Shown here in pieces: positions 12,419 through 23,914 of a stretch of DNA of 64,000 nucleotides. The notes under the pieces are model-generated. The model saw only the letters and a program-made list of their open reading frames with translations. It had not been told where the DNA came from and searched no databases. The stretch is from Cornus controversa (lineage: Eukaryota; Streptophyta; Magnoliopsida; Cornales; Cornaceae). The translations under genes and the position numbers were made by a program. Position 1 is the first letter of the stretch. Each line of letters begins with the position of its first letter. The stretch lies in contig CM048853.1 of assembly GCA_026545225.1 (NCBI GenBank), forward strand, positions 14,014,755 through 14,078,754, in the 5' to 3' direction.

Positions 12419-12763
12419 TTACCTCAAGTTCAAGTCCTTTTGTAAGAAATGGTACTTTAAACTCTTGTGATCGGAGAACACCTTGAAATTTTTCCTGTAC
12501 AAGTAATGTCTCCATATTTTTAATGCAAAAATTTCTGTCGCTAACTCTAATTCATGAGTTAGGTAATTTTGCTCATATGTGGGGTAATTTTGCTCATGTG
12601 TCTTTAACTGTCGGGGACCATATGCTACCACTCTCTTGGTTTGCATCAAAACAGAACCCAAACCATTCCGTAAAGCATCATAATAGATAACATAACCCAA
12701 ATCATGTTCGAAAATAATTAAGATAGGAGCACTAGTCAACTTACCCTTCAACCCCATCAACAT
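12419..12763 (-). pseudogene. Gypsy RNase H domain fragment
   Basis: The reverse-strand frame reads TSAPILIIFEHDLGYVIYYDA, NGLGSVLMQTKRVVAYGPRQL and FALKIWRHYLYRKNFKVFSD then HKSLKYHFLQ, which is the RNase H of Ty3/gypsy pol. A 24-base tandem duplication has inserted an extra copy of a YEQNYLTH-like stretch after HEQNYPT. RNase H removes the RNA strand of the RNA-DNA hybrid during reverse transcription. The domain sits between RT and the deleted integrase, as expected. Confidence 0.88.
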
Positions 12764-12779
12764 ATGCTCGCAAGCATCA

Positions 12780-13560
12780 TTCTAAACAAACTTAACCTCC
12801 TTATGAGTAAATGGTGTCATAGGTGCCGCTAATCGTGAGAAATCCTTCACAAAGCGTTGGTAGTATCCGGCTAAGTCCAAGAAACTACGTATGTTAAATA
12901 TGCTCTTTGGCCTTTCCTAACTCATTATGACTTTAATCTTAGAAGGATCTAAAACTCCTCCTTCCGACACTAAATGTCCAAGGAACTTTACTTCCGTTAG
13001 CCAAAACTTACATTTTTCATATTTGTTATACGAATGGTGCTCCCTCAAAATTTGTAATACAATCTTCAATTGACTCTTAAGTTCCTTTATAGATGACGAG
13101 TACACAAGGATGTCATCACGAATAGCACCATGAACTTGTCAAAGTAGACACTAAAGACACGACTCATCAAGTCCATGAATGCTGCAGGTGCATTCGTTAA
13201 ACCAAATGACATCACTAGAAACTCATCGTGTCTATATCAAGTATGAAAAGCGGTTATCGGTATATTCTCATCATTAACCCCCAACTAATAATAACTGGAC
13301 CTCAAGTCAATCTTTAAAAAATATTTTGAACCCTTGAGTTGATCCAATAAGTCATTAATCCTTGGCAAATGATACTTGTTCTTGATCATTGCTCAGTTTA
13401 ACTTCCTGTAATCAATACAAAGTCGTAAGGATCCGTCCTTCTTCTTAGCGAAGAGTACCAGAGCTCCCTAAGGCAATGTATTATAGGTACAAAACCCTTG
13501 TCCAACAAATCTTGTAATTGATCTTTTAGCCCCTTCTACTCTACTATTGCCATACGATAC
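12780..13560 (-). pseudogene. Gypsy reverse transcriptase, frameshifted
   Basis: Reverse-strand reading gives the RT motifs in order: [42 protein letters not shown], then DKFMVLFV running into the catalytic FVDD box, and after it [33 protein letters not shown] and GGVLDPSKI. One base appears missing inside the FVDD box (near 13120), so the frame breaks at the catalytic aspartates. Several in-frame stops add to the damage. The domain belongs between protease and RNase H and is in the right place. Confidence 0.85.
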
Positions 13561-13883
13561 AGTGTCATAGAGAAAGGCACGGTACCAAGAGCAAGATCAA
13601 TAGAAAACTCTACTTCTCTTTTTGGAGGTAATTCTATCAAGTCCTACAAAAACACATCCAAACACTCACAAAGCACAAGTGGTAATTCCACATGAGTCAT
13701 ATCCCCATCGTTAGCCAATAAACTAGCTAATAAGCATCTAACCCTATTTTGAATGCCAGAATTATGTAATGTAGGTATGTAGAAGTCATTGTGCTCTCCC
13801 ACAAAATAAAAACAATAACCTTTGGGTGTACACTCTGTCACTCTTCCATGAAAACAATCAATGGTGGTTCTAAATATAGATAA

Positions 13884-14183
13884 CTAATCCATACTTAGAA
13901 TGAAATCAAAACCAATTATATCCAGAGGGATAAATTCGAACACCAATCGACATTCCGCAACCTTGATCTCACAAGACCGACAAACTCTACCCAGGGTAAC
14001 TCTACCCCCAACTGGTGTATCATTGGACAAAACTAACTCTAGAGAAGACACATCTAAACCCAAAGCAAATGCAATAGATATGAATGAATGTGATGCACCT
14101 GAATATATCAACATCCTAGCCCACGAGCTAAAAACCAAGAAAATACCTCGGATAACTGACGGTCCAAGCATATCCCTTGCCAT
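13884..14183 (-). pseudogene. Gypsy aspartic protease with lost catalytic Asp
   Basis: The frame contains LIYSGASHSFIS, GRVTLGRVCRSCEIKV and LDIIGFDFILSMD. The family motif is DSGASHSFI; here Tyr replaces the catalytic Asp, so the enzyme would be inactive. Retroviral-type proteases cut the gag-pol polyprotein. The fragment lies between the gag zinc knuckles (higher coordinates) and RT, as expected on the reverse strand. Confidence 0.85.
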
Positions 14184-14404
14184 AGTAAGTGTGAATGCAC
14201 ATTCTCGTGTCCTATGGTCCTGTTGGCCAGTACCTTGAAATCCTGACTGCTGACTAGAGACAATAGGATTAGTAGTCCCTCTCGCTGCCCGAGAGCCATA
14301 AACTAATTACTCTAGTTGAGGTGGTGACAATGCCATAATACCAAACTGAATCATAGAAGACTAAACAGTACGTTGCTGGGATCCAGTCCCACTCTAAGTA
14401 CCCT

Positions 14405-14525
14405 ATCTTTGAGGATAGTTTGCTCTAATGTGCCCAGGCTAATGACAATAGTAGCAAGTCAGCTCTTCTCCTGGTGCTACTGGCTGCCTGTAATGACCTA
14501 GCTATTGACAATGATGACATATCAC
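14405..14525 (-). pseudogene. Two degraded gag zinc knuckles
   Basis: Reverse-strand reading gives CHHCQ*LGHYR and then CYYCH*PGHIRANY, both CX2CX4H knuckles of a gag nucleocapsid. In each a Gln codon has become TAG, and the last Cys of the second is Tyr. Nucleocapsid knuckles bind genomic RNA. Confidence 0.72.
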
Positions 14526-14675
14526 CATAGATTGTGAAGATCCAATAGGTAGAGGCACTGATGGTTCAGAGTGAGCCTGCTACTTCCCTATAGAAGATAA
14601 TGTGCTACTCCTCCACTTTTTCTTTGCCTGACTATCTAAATGCTGCCTTGCATTCCTAGTTTATGCCTTAGCACC

Positions 14676-15059
14676 TCATATCCTCTGAGCATTTTGTATC
14701 CTCTGAGCATTTTGTGTATCCTCCTCGGCTATCAAAGCCCTTTCAATCATCAAAGCATAGATCATTAAGTCCAAGATCAACACCGTCTTTCTTTTGGAGG
14801 TCCTAAGCCACTTCACACACCTCTTTTCTTTTAACTCCTCACTATCCACCATCTCAAGTACAAAATGAGTCAAGGAAGTAAACTTGGTCTCATACTTCAT
14901 CACGCTCATATCTTTAAAGGAGATCAATAAACTTTTGCTTCAGCCGGTCCTTTGCCGTTACTAGGAAATACTTCTTGAAAAAGAGCTTCTTGAACGTTTC
15001 CCATTCCACTGCATCAGTATTTGATAGGCGTTGAATGTTACTCATTCTAGCCTCTTCAC
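14676..15059 (-). pseudogene. Gag capsid fragment (second half)
   Basis: Reverse-strand frames read AVEWETFKKLFFKKYFLVT, DRLKQKF and then DMSVMKYETKFTSLTHF, the retrotransposon gag (capsid) domain. It continues the gag piece at 16556-16822 but is separated from it by a 1.5-kb insertion. An imperfect internal repeat of QNAQRI is seen at the C-terminal end. Confidence 0.82.
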
Positions 15060-16550
15060 TTATGTATTTTATTCTCTTAGTGGTAGATTATTTTGTTATT
15101 TTACTTCGTTTTAGTGTTTTCTGTATTTTCAGGGCCTTAATGATTATTTTAGCTAAAACCAAGATTTTGTGCTTTTAAAGAAGACATTCAAGATGGTTAG
15201 ATGAAGCCTACATCAAGGAAATCCATTCAACCATTTATTTTAACTCAAATCAGCCCAAGGAAGAGGTCCAAGAGAATTACAGCTGCTTAAGAAGGTTTCG
15301 GGCCTAAAGCCTAAATTTGCGCATAATACAATCTTAATTCCGTTTTGGAAAATGGACTAGAAGTGTTATTTCAGAGCCTCAAATCGACTTAATTTTTACA
15401 TTGATCAAATGAAATTCGATTCTGCACACTTTTGTATTTCACAAAAATTCCGTGAATCGGACTTCTAGTAGGTCAAACGTTGGACCGAACGTCAGCAAGA
15501 AAAACCCACCTGATTAGTACTAAGGGAAAACCTAATTAATTCCTAATTGAATTAGGACTTTGGTGTATTCTCTTGGGGCATAAAGTGAAAGATTAGAGGC
15601 TGAGTTGGGGAGATAGCAGAGATTGGAGAGTCTAAGAGGGCAGAGAACAGAACGGAAGACATACTTTGTAGAGCCATTGGAGAACGAAGTCATACGCAGA
15701 AGTCATGAAGATGATGCCTTCTTCCTCAACAGTTGAAGCTTCTTCTTCTACCATGAGCGGCTAGTTCATCCACAAGGGTTTTGATGTAGCCCTAACAAAA
15801 CATCAATGGTTTGATTGTTTTAATTATTGAGGACCTTTATATACATGCATAGATTGTGTAATTTAGAGGATTCTTATTATAGAATTGAGCAATAAAAGTC
15901 TTGTAAATTCAGTTTCAATTATTTCTTATCTTGTCTTAGATATTTAGTTGTTGTTATTGAACTCAATCGCTCTTATTTTCTGTGATCATAAGAGCGATTA
16001 TTACACAATGTTAATCACTGAATATATCATCAAAAGCTTTGATGGATTATGCCTAAAGAAGATGAACCATACTGCACCCTAGATTAGAGTAGTTAGGCAG
16101 ATGACCCATGCCAATCGAAGATAGTCCATGACTTAGCCTTAATCATATGTTATCTTCTTGACGGATGAAGGTGAGCTTGTAGCCACCGACACCACTTATG
16201 CATGATGTAATTCCCAATAGTTGATTCAATTGACCATTGATTGTGGAATTAGTGGTGAAGTCAAATACCCTAGATTTCTCTCATACTATCTTCACTTCCT
16301 AATTACTTTGATTTATTTTATTTTACTTTTTAATTAGTTTAGTTTAAAAATTAGAATTCTTTTCTCTTAAATTTAATTAGAATTAATTCTGTATTCCAAC
16401 TTGTCATACCATAATCCCTGAGGTTCGACACCCCTTTCGATAGCCTTATTCTGCAAGGAATTCGTTCTATTGCGAAGTGTGGTAATTTTTAATTGATATA
16501 CTTTTTGAGTCACACTCACACACGAATCAGTATTGTGGGTATCATTGACA
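15060..16550 (+). mobile_element. LTR-like insertion inside the gag gene
   Basis: About 1.5 kb interrupts the gag frame between the TGEADRWW-like motif and the WETFKKLFF motif. Its right end carries phrases typical of Athila/Tat-type LTR and primer regions (CCCTGAGGTTCGACACCCC, AGTCACACTCACACACGAAT). It looks like a solo or truncated LTR nested in the older element. Exact ends and a target duplication could not be settled. Confidence 0.6.
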
Positions 16551-16555
16551 AAATT

Positions 16556-16822
16556 CTACCATCTATCCACCTCCCCTTGGAGGTGAAGAGCTGCAATGCC
16601 AACCCTTAGATCTTCATCAATAGGTAAGGCGGTCAAAAACTTAAGCATTTGATCTATCCAATTCTCCACTTCCAAAGTATTAGATTCGCCCATATAGTTA
16701 GGTGGATTGTACTTATTGTACTCCTTCAGAACCACCATCATTCTTTTAAGACCAACCCTTGGTTGTGTTTGCACTTCCTCTTCCTGAGTTTCTCTTGCAA
16801 TTTGTCGCATGGTATCAACCAT
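16556..16822 (-). pseudogene. Gag capsid fragment (first half)
   Basis: Reads FLKRMMVVLKEYNKYNPP-like sequence with YMGESNTLEVENWIDQMLKF, ALPIDEDLRVGIAALHLQGE and VDRW, the start of the plant gypsy gag capsid domain. The 5' end of gag lies toward 17300. Its partner half is at 14676-15059. Confidence 0.85.
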
Positions 16823-16953
16823 GTCTCGTATAAATTGTGCCTTATCTATTGGTTCCTGTGGAGCGTTAGCACCATGCCTACCTACTCTCCTTGGTGGTAT
16901 CTTGTTATATAGATAACAAGAAGACAGTTAAACACAAGGCATATATAACCAAC

Positions 16954-17281
16954 CAATAAACTATTATCATGCTTACGTCACGCCATGCTAAATTATCCTT
17001 TAACTAGCATGTTATACGTGTAAGCACATAAACACATTCCTCATAATAAGTTGTAAAGCTTAAGTGTATGTACACAACTTCATTACACACACCGTTCAAC
17101 CCTAGCCCTTCATCCAATAAACTATTATCATGCTTACGTCACGCCATACTAAAATATCCTTTAACTAGCATGTTATTCCAAACATGTAAGCACATAAACA
17201 TATTCCTGATAATAAGTTATAAAGCTTAAGTGTATGTACACAACGTCATTACACACACCGTTCAACCTTAGCCCTTCATCC
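16954..17281. repeat. Two tandem units of about 161-165 bp
   Basis: CAATAAACTATTATCATGC starts units at 16954 and 17115, and both end with CGTTCAACC(C/T)TAGCCCTTC. They lie in the leader between primer-binding site and gag of the reverse-strand gypsy relic. Confidence 0.9.
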
Positions 17282-17301
17282 AAAGGTATTCAAACCTGGT
17301 T

Positions 17302-17353
17302 GCTCTAATATTAAGTTGTCACGTCCTGAATTTTTGGTATATTCTGTAGTGAA
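17302..17353 (-). mobile_element. Primer-binding site and end of the 5' LTR of the gypsy relic
   Basis: On the reverse strand an LTR end ACGTGACA (17317-17324) is followed after two bases by TAATATTAGAGC, a degraded form of TGGTATCAGAGC, the site complementary to plant initiator tRNA-Met. Only about 37 bases of the LTR remain before CACTA-like sequence begins at 17354. Confidence 0.65.
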
Positions 17354-17705
17354 CATTACAACATTTTTGGTTTTCACCAGCACGCAGAAACGCTGGTGAA
17401 AGTTATGAAAAATGCTGGTAATTCTTTTATCAGCAATCTTCCAGCGGTCTCGAAAGTCTGCTTGTGTTTCCTGTGTTGCAAGGCCATTACCAGCATTTTA
17501 ATATGTACACTGATACAAAACAATTACCAGCGGTTGTATACCAAATGCTGGTGTAGATTGAACTAAATGTTATACTTCCAATATTTACTAGCATTTTATA
17601 AATGCTTGTGATAGTTTAAATTTTTACTAGCATTTTTGAAACGCTGGCAATGGAATTTCTATAAGATTATCAGCAGCGTTTATAAATGCTGGTACTAATT
17701 TTTTT
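17354..17705. mobile_element. CACTA-like subterminal repeat region
   Basis: Starts CATTACAACATTTTTGG, close to the CACTACAAGAAA terminus of plant CACTA transposons. It then carries about ten copies, in both orientations, of short words around ACCAGCATTT and AAATGCTGGT, the pattern of CACTA subterminal transposase-binding repeats. The opposite terminus was not found, so this is a fragment or a much decayed element. Confidence 0.5.
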
Positions 17706-19124
17706 TTGTTGTTGAAATTTTCTTACCCCTAAAGAAATCTATTTGTTTTGGAATTTAACCTGTACATAAATCAAACAATTATCAAGAATTATCTAGTGAG
17801 CATTTTCTATGAATCCTGGAGTCCACCATAGCTATAACAAGGTTCCTAACATTATGAGAAATACAAACCCAAGAAACCTAATACATCTCAAAAAACAAAT
17901 AACAACAAACATTCAAGCAGCAACTAACCTACTTATTTAAACAAGAGAGTTATTTCAAATTTAAAACTCAATTGCAACAACATCGAATTGTCAAGTTTAA
18001 AATACGTCAAGTACTAGTATATATATATATTTATATATATATATATGCAACCAACAAACAAAATAAAGAGTTTACATCATACTAGAGTGCCAAAAGAAGT
18101 TTCCACATTGACAAAGGAGTTAACATAGATGTGATAAAGGAAATTTAAGAAACACAGTCAGTTCATCTTCAAACTTTTTTTTCTCTTTAATAAAAGCATC
18201 TTCAACTTTGACTTTTGCTCATCTGAGTTGAATTACCCAGTATTTTTTAACAATTCATTAAGTGCACATAATAAAAAATAATAATGGAAATGAATTTAAC
18301 ATGTAAAAAATTAAAGTGCTAACCGTAGATGAATTGCCATGACTAGAAACTTGATGTGGGGATACTTGAGAATTTGAAGAATCAAAAACCTTCAAAACAA
18401 CATAATACATATATCTTTTCAAACACTTGTGGACTTTACTTGGTTTCTACGCTCATTTCTTTACAAGCAACCCGAACAGATAATCAAATTTACTTTATAA
18501 AATTTAAAGAAAACCAAGAAATTAAAGGAATTGATCAATTCAAAATTAATTCATAATGTCTTCACTTAAGGTGATAATTAAAGTATTTACCATTCCCGAC
18601 CATCCACCGTCGTTCGCCGTAGTCCGAGCTCTCCACGTACATGCACACGCTCATCTCTTCGCGGCTGCGTGTTGGGACTTCATCTTTTTGCACCGATCTT
18701 CATCTTCACCTTGAGGTACGTGATGCATGGCTTTATTTTGCTTACTTTGCTGCCATTTTTGTTAGTTTCTTGACGTAATAAGCATTGACCGATGATGTTG
18801 GGTTGGAATGGTGCATTCGCTATGTTCATAATGGGATTTTACGGGTTTCGGGGGTAGGAGTGCATATATGGGTGAGATGTTGCATTATTTTTTGTTTTGA
18901 ATGCTTGATATACGGGTTGCAATTGCGGCCCCATCGTTTCGGTTGCATCTGCTTACGCTGATTCCTAGTGCACCTCATCGAGTCGATTCAAGCGTGCCTT
19001 GGAATGCATGTGTCGGCACTATGGACTATAACCTCATTTTTCATTTTTTTCATTCTTATTTTAGTATATTATTTTCTTTTTATTTACGTGATTTTTGGAA
19101 TAAAGTGCAGACGGTTCTGAGATT
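17706..19124. other. Spacer and leader before the transposon ORF; no gene seen
   Basis: AT-rich to about 18590, then a GC-richer stretch (18590-18720) that looks like untranslated leader of the ORF beginning at 19125. An AT microsatellite lies near 18020. Confidence 0.4.
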
Positions 19125-20346
19125 ATGGCGAGGGTGAAGAATGCCCCCGGTGCTGTTCGAGATGTGCCCGGGCGAGCCTTTCGGACTTGGCAGTTTCACC
19201 CAGAGCAGAGATTTGAGCTGAGAGTGTTTGAGATGCATCCTAACAGCTCGTGGGCTGTAGCAAAGCTCAGGAGGCGTTGCCTCAGCCGATTATGTGTGCC
19301 GCCCACTGATGTGGCGCACGAACGCTTGGTGCAGGTCTTTTACGAGCGTATGACATATTCTTGCATAGCGCCAGACACATTGGAGACGGTCGTGGGCAGC
19401 ACGACGATTACTTTCACTCTGAGCCAGATCGCGCAGATGCTTGGCATCCCTCACCAGCAGCCTCCAGATATGGTTGACCAGGACGATCGACCAATCTACA
19501 AGGCCGAGCTTCTAGCAGACATGATACTATTCTCCATTGTGATGGACATGTGTGGCAGGGAGTTTACCACGCCCAGTCACAACTGCATGTCCAATCGATG
19601 TGCCCGAGTAGATTATGGTTCTTGGACACCATTCTCATTAAGAATGTGTGTCCTCTGCAACATGTGGCAGAGCGCAGAGGTGACCTCCTCCGTTGCCTTT
19701 ACGCTTTCCACACGGGCACGTGGTTTTTTGTCCCGTCGCTGATATGGGGGCAGATGTTCAAGATCTGGGACGTCTTTGTCAATAAGAAGATGAGGCAAGC
19801 AGCGAGTTGGCAGCTTCCCTTTCCTTTCCTCTTCGCCACTTTCCTGAGCCGTGCCAGTATACCGGTCAGTGATACTGACATTCAGTTGGCACCGCCCACC
19901 CGCTTCACACCTACTCAGTGGGAGAGGGTGAGGCGACACTTGGAGCGACAAGACTACCAGGGCGATCCACCAGAGGATGTTGACATGGATGCCCCAGTGG
20001 AGATGGATGAGGGTGCGCCTGCAGAGGGTGAGGCATCTAATGAGGAGATGGAGGAGGATGAGATAGATATTGTCGCAGAGCGGCATGACATCCTAGCGAC
20101 TGGCTACTCCTGTCTGGCAGCTGACGTTGAGCGGCTCTAGCAGGGTTTTGAGGAGCACGTCCAGGTGACACAGAGTCAGTTGGAGGGCATTAGATCGGAC
20201 ATTACATCTTTGGCACAGGGTCAGAGGGCAATTTTAGAAGAGTTCCGGGCCTTCCGGCAGGACCTACAGTTCCTGTTTGTAGGTCGAGCTTCCACCTCCA
20301 CCTCTACTCCCACCGAGCCACCACCACCACCACCCGCCCTTGAGTA
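19125..20346 (+). pseudogene. Plant-transposon-protein (env-region-like) ORF of an LTR element
   Basis: Starts at ATG 19125 and reads RAFRTWQFHPEQRFELRVFE, RLVQVFYERMTYS, VVGSTTITFTLSQIAQMLGI and PIYKAELLADMILFS. This layout matches the putative plant transposon protein domain that sits downstream of pol in Athila/Tat-type LTR elements; its biochemical role is unknown. The frame shifts near 19550-19640 and continues as NVCPLQHVAERRGDLLRCLY, HTGTWFFVPSLIWGQMF, VSDTDIQLAPP and an acidic stretch rich in Asp and Glu. After a TAG at 20138-20140 the same frame goes on to a Gln-rich coiled-coil-like segment and a final poly-Pro, ending at TAG 20344-20346. It is followed by a polypurine tract and an LTR on the same strand, so it belongs to that element. 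Family placement is from memory of the domain. Confidence 0.62.
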
Positions 20347-22143
20347 GCTGCTTTTATTTGTCTTTTATGTTTTATTTTTGATTATTTTCTTTCTTTGCTT
20401 TTCTATAGGCCATGTTGGCCATGTTTTCTTTCTTTTTATGAGTATTCCAGCTGCATATACACTTTGTACTGAACTCATTTTCATATATATATATAATACA
20501 GTTATCTTTTCTTTTATACCATGTGTTATCTTTACTGTCTTTATTTTTGCTTTCTGTCAATATATCTGTTCTCTATACTTTGACTATGTATGTAGTACCA
20601 CTTGCTTACTTGTTATATGCGATTCAGTTGATGATTTCTGTTTATTACTGCCTGGTTTCAATTCCCAATACTGTTGAGATTGCTTCAACACAGTATGGCG
20701 TGAATAAAGAAAAGCAGCCCCTTTGCATGCTATACGTTAGCGTGCCTAGATAGTCAATATCTTATCGCATAGACCTCTTAGACAATTGGGAAACAAGCCT
20801 TAGATATGTAGTGATCTCGGCATTGTCCGCTTGTACAGGATTCTTTTATTATGTTCCTTTCATATACTTTTTGTTCCTTTTCATGCTCGTGGTATCCAGT
20901 TGGTGTTCCGTGCAGGTTTTTCTCATTTGCAGGATGACCGCCCGCGTTGGATTACCATTTTTGTCGCGTTCTGCACTCCGGGTAATATCTTTCCTTGCTC
21001 TTCTTATCCAAACATTAAGGACAATGTTGCGTTTAAGTTTGGGGGTGCGGTATGCTTTACCACTTGCATATGCATGCAATGTTCAGTCTTTGTGTTGATT
21101 GTCATTGTAGAGCAGTTTTTTTCTTTTTTTTGATACATTTTTGCATGCTTGCTATGATGTCTTGCTTTTTAAAAGGAAGATCAATCGAATAAATGTCCGA
21201 GGTAAATGCAGCAGGTAGTTAAGAACTTTAACATTGTAAATGCCTGCACTTTTGCAAGCTATGTAATAGATTAGAACAGTCTACATTTTTGTCCAAATAG
21301 GAACATGTATTGTTCTTGCCCTAAATTTGTCCTTAACCGCACAAATCCGCACACATACATTTTAAATAGTGGGGTATAAGTCCGATGGAGAATTTTGTAA
21401 ATTTCTGTTTTTATTTGAACAACTTAGAGAATGAGTTCTTCCGGTTGTTGTAAAAAAAAATATTATAAAATAAATGCAATAAGCCTTCTCACTGAATAAA
21501 CCGGATCTCTATGCCTCAAAGCAGGGAGTATTCGCGTATAAGTGTGCAAAGTTGAGCAATAACAACCGGGTGGCTTGCTTAGGTTCATCGCCTTGTAAGC
21601 TTGGTTATTAAGTCTGAGGGGTGTTTTTTCACCTAATGCCCTAAAACCAATTGATTTGGGAGTCATTGGCCCAATGCCACTACATGGGCTTACAAGAAAG
21701 CAAAAAGAGATAAGCATTGCACGGTCATCCGCACATGAGCATTCATGTATGTTTTGCAGTAATGAACAGCAGTGTCGAGCTGTTTCAATGAGTTTTTCTT
21801 TTAAAAATAGATTTGTTCTTATTCTTCTCCAAATATGACAAAAGCCACGCGTTAGAATGCATGTTCACTTTTTAAAGAGGATTTTGGGGTTGGAATTGGT
21901 ATGTTTGTTCGGACTGGCCATTATGTGGGGACCGTCGTTTATTTGTAGTTTGTGAAAGTCCATTTTTTCTAATGACCACATAGTTCTGTAATACTCGTTG
22001 CATTTGTCATGCATGACAAGAACGGACAATCACCCTTTATCTAGTTGATGACTGAGCATGATTCAATTTTTGTATAAGATAGTTAATTTCATTTTTGTGA
22101 TATTGCATTGCTAAGGGACTAGCAATGTGTAAGTTTGGGGGTG
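20347..22143 (+). other. 3' untranslated region of the element, ending in a polypurine tract
   Basis: No coding similarity was seen. A TTTGGGGGTGCGG motif occurs near 21040, and AAGTTTGGGGGTG at 22131-22143 directly precedes the LTR, the expected polypurine tract that primes plus-strand DNA synthesis. Confidence 0.7.
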
Positions 22144-23556
22144 TGATAAGTGTTCAATTCTATGCATTTGAACCCTCTTTATTGCATATGTTTGTCCCGT
22201 TTCTATGTTACCGAGATATGTTTACGGTATTTTTGTATTTTTGATGTATTGCAGGTCTTGTAGTAAAAGGAGCAAAGTTTGAGGCTTTTTGTAGCTAAAG
22301 AGAAAAGTCAGAATTACAGCCAAGGCATCTCGATCAATCGAGATGTTGATCTCGATCAATCGAGATCTCGATTGATTCGAGACTTGATTTCGATTGATCA
22401 AAATCTCGATCAATCGAGATTCCAATCTCGATTGATCGAGATTATGCAGAGCCACTTGCCCACTTGCTCACCTGCTCTCCCACTTGCAACAAAATCCCTC
22501 TTTTTGCACGACTTAGAGGGATTGTCTGACTTGAACAAGACCTTTGGGGACCTTCTTGATATAGTTGGTATATATATTGATATATATATATTTATGGTGG
22601 GCCCCAAGGTTGAAAAGGAGGCCATAAAGCACACAAAGAGGCCATTTCTCTCATATCTCTCAACACACATCAGAATACACAAGGAGAGACATTCGGGAGA
22701 GGAGAAAGAAGAGCTTAACCAGGCCAAGAAGCTTCATCTTCTCCATCAATAGAAGAGTGCAAGGCTGCCATAACTAACTAACTCCTCTACTAGGGTGTGG
22801 TTGAAACACCTAGCCATGTAAACTTGTTCATTTTTGTAGCATTTTGGGATTTGTTCTTAAATGTTGATTATTTAGCCTAGTGACCATGTACACTAATACA
22901 TCTCTTTTATATATTCATTTGATTTTGGTTTTATTCTTGTCTTAGAGTAGAATCTATCTTGTGAATGCACAACATTTGTTTCTTCCACAAGAAGAGCAAA
23001 TGATGGCTAAGTAATGGTACTTTAAATGTATATGTTGTGCTTGCTTGTATAAACCATGCCAAGATAAGGTAGATTAGATGCATGTAGGTTCACTTAGAAA
23101 GTAGGGTAATTAGTTAGGTTGAAGAACTATGCTTGTTGAAGATGGATTATGATAGGTTGGTGCTCACATTAATCTTTTGATATGTCATTGAGGTCACAAG
23201 CCTAATGACATTGTTAGGCATTTAATTGATGAATCCCAAGGTTGCTACACTTATGAACTTGTGAATGGCTAGTGGTGGAAACCACCCCTAGTTCTCTCTC
23301 CCAACTTTTAAACTCTTTACATTTATTGTTTTTACATTCATGCAATAGTTTTACAAACAAAACTCAAAAACCTTGTTTTTAGGATTAAAGTGGAGTTAAT
23401 CTTTCTGTAAGACAATTATGACTAGTCCTCGTGAGATCGATACCCTCTATATAGAACCGTATCTACAAAGATTCATGCTCTTGCGAGTGGTTAAATTATA
23501 ATTTGATAAAAGGGGCAAAAATAAGCTTACAATATAATTCAAGTTTAGCCACATCA
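22144..23556 (+). mobile_element. 3' LTR, 1.4 kb (TGATAAG...CACATCA)
   Basis: Begins TGATAAGTGTTCAATTC directly after the polypurine tract and ends TAGCCACATCA. The same sequence, inverted and with a target duplication, is at 46832-48238, which confirms both ends. It contains the ATCTCGAT palindrome array and a conserved GAGATCGATACCCTC block. With the ORF at 19125 it forms the 3' part of an element whose 5' LTR is not in the window. Confidence 0.88.
22327..22443. repeat. Array of near-palindromes ATCTCGATCAATCGAGAT
   Basis: Four to five copies of ATCTCGAT-CA/TG-ATCGAGAT and close variants in about 117 bases. Arms CTCGAT and ATCGAG are inverted repeats around a CA or TG centre, and units occur in both senses. 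The same array is present in the solo LTR at 47965-48054 with a different arrangement. Confidence 0.9.
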
Positions 23557-23914
23557 AGTGTGAATCCACATAATAGATTTGGCTTTTGGTAAATAAAAAT
23601 GACACCATACACAATTATATTGTTAATAGCAAATATATATGCAAGGGAGAGATTAGCAACATTTGTATTGAAAGGGCTATTGGACTAACAAAAACGAAAA
23701 GAAAAAGTAAGAATGGAAAGAAAAATTTAAGCAACACAATTGATGTGAAGAAATTCAACTCTCAAGTTACTTCATCGAAAAGGGGTTACATTAAATATAC
23801 AAAAAAAAAACCACCAATTCTCCTAGTTCAAAATTGGAGCAATTGGTTTCTTTTTGTCAATTGTGTTAGAATGTCTATATCATATGGCTAGCCTTGCCTT
23901 TTTCTCCTTGCTAA
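23557..23914. other. Spacer between LTR and SAUR 1; no gene seen
   Basis: Lysine-rich chance frame only. The last part is the 3' flank of the SAUR gene on the reverse strand. Confidence 0.45.

Noticed and set aside
22327-22443. CRISPR-like array
   Set aside because: Units are near-palindromic and packed without unique equal-length spacers, and they lie in a plant LTR.
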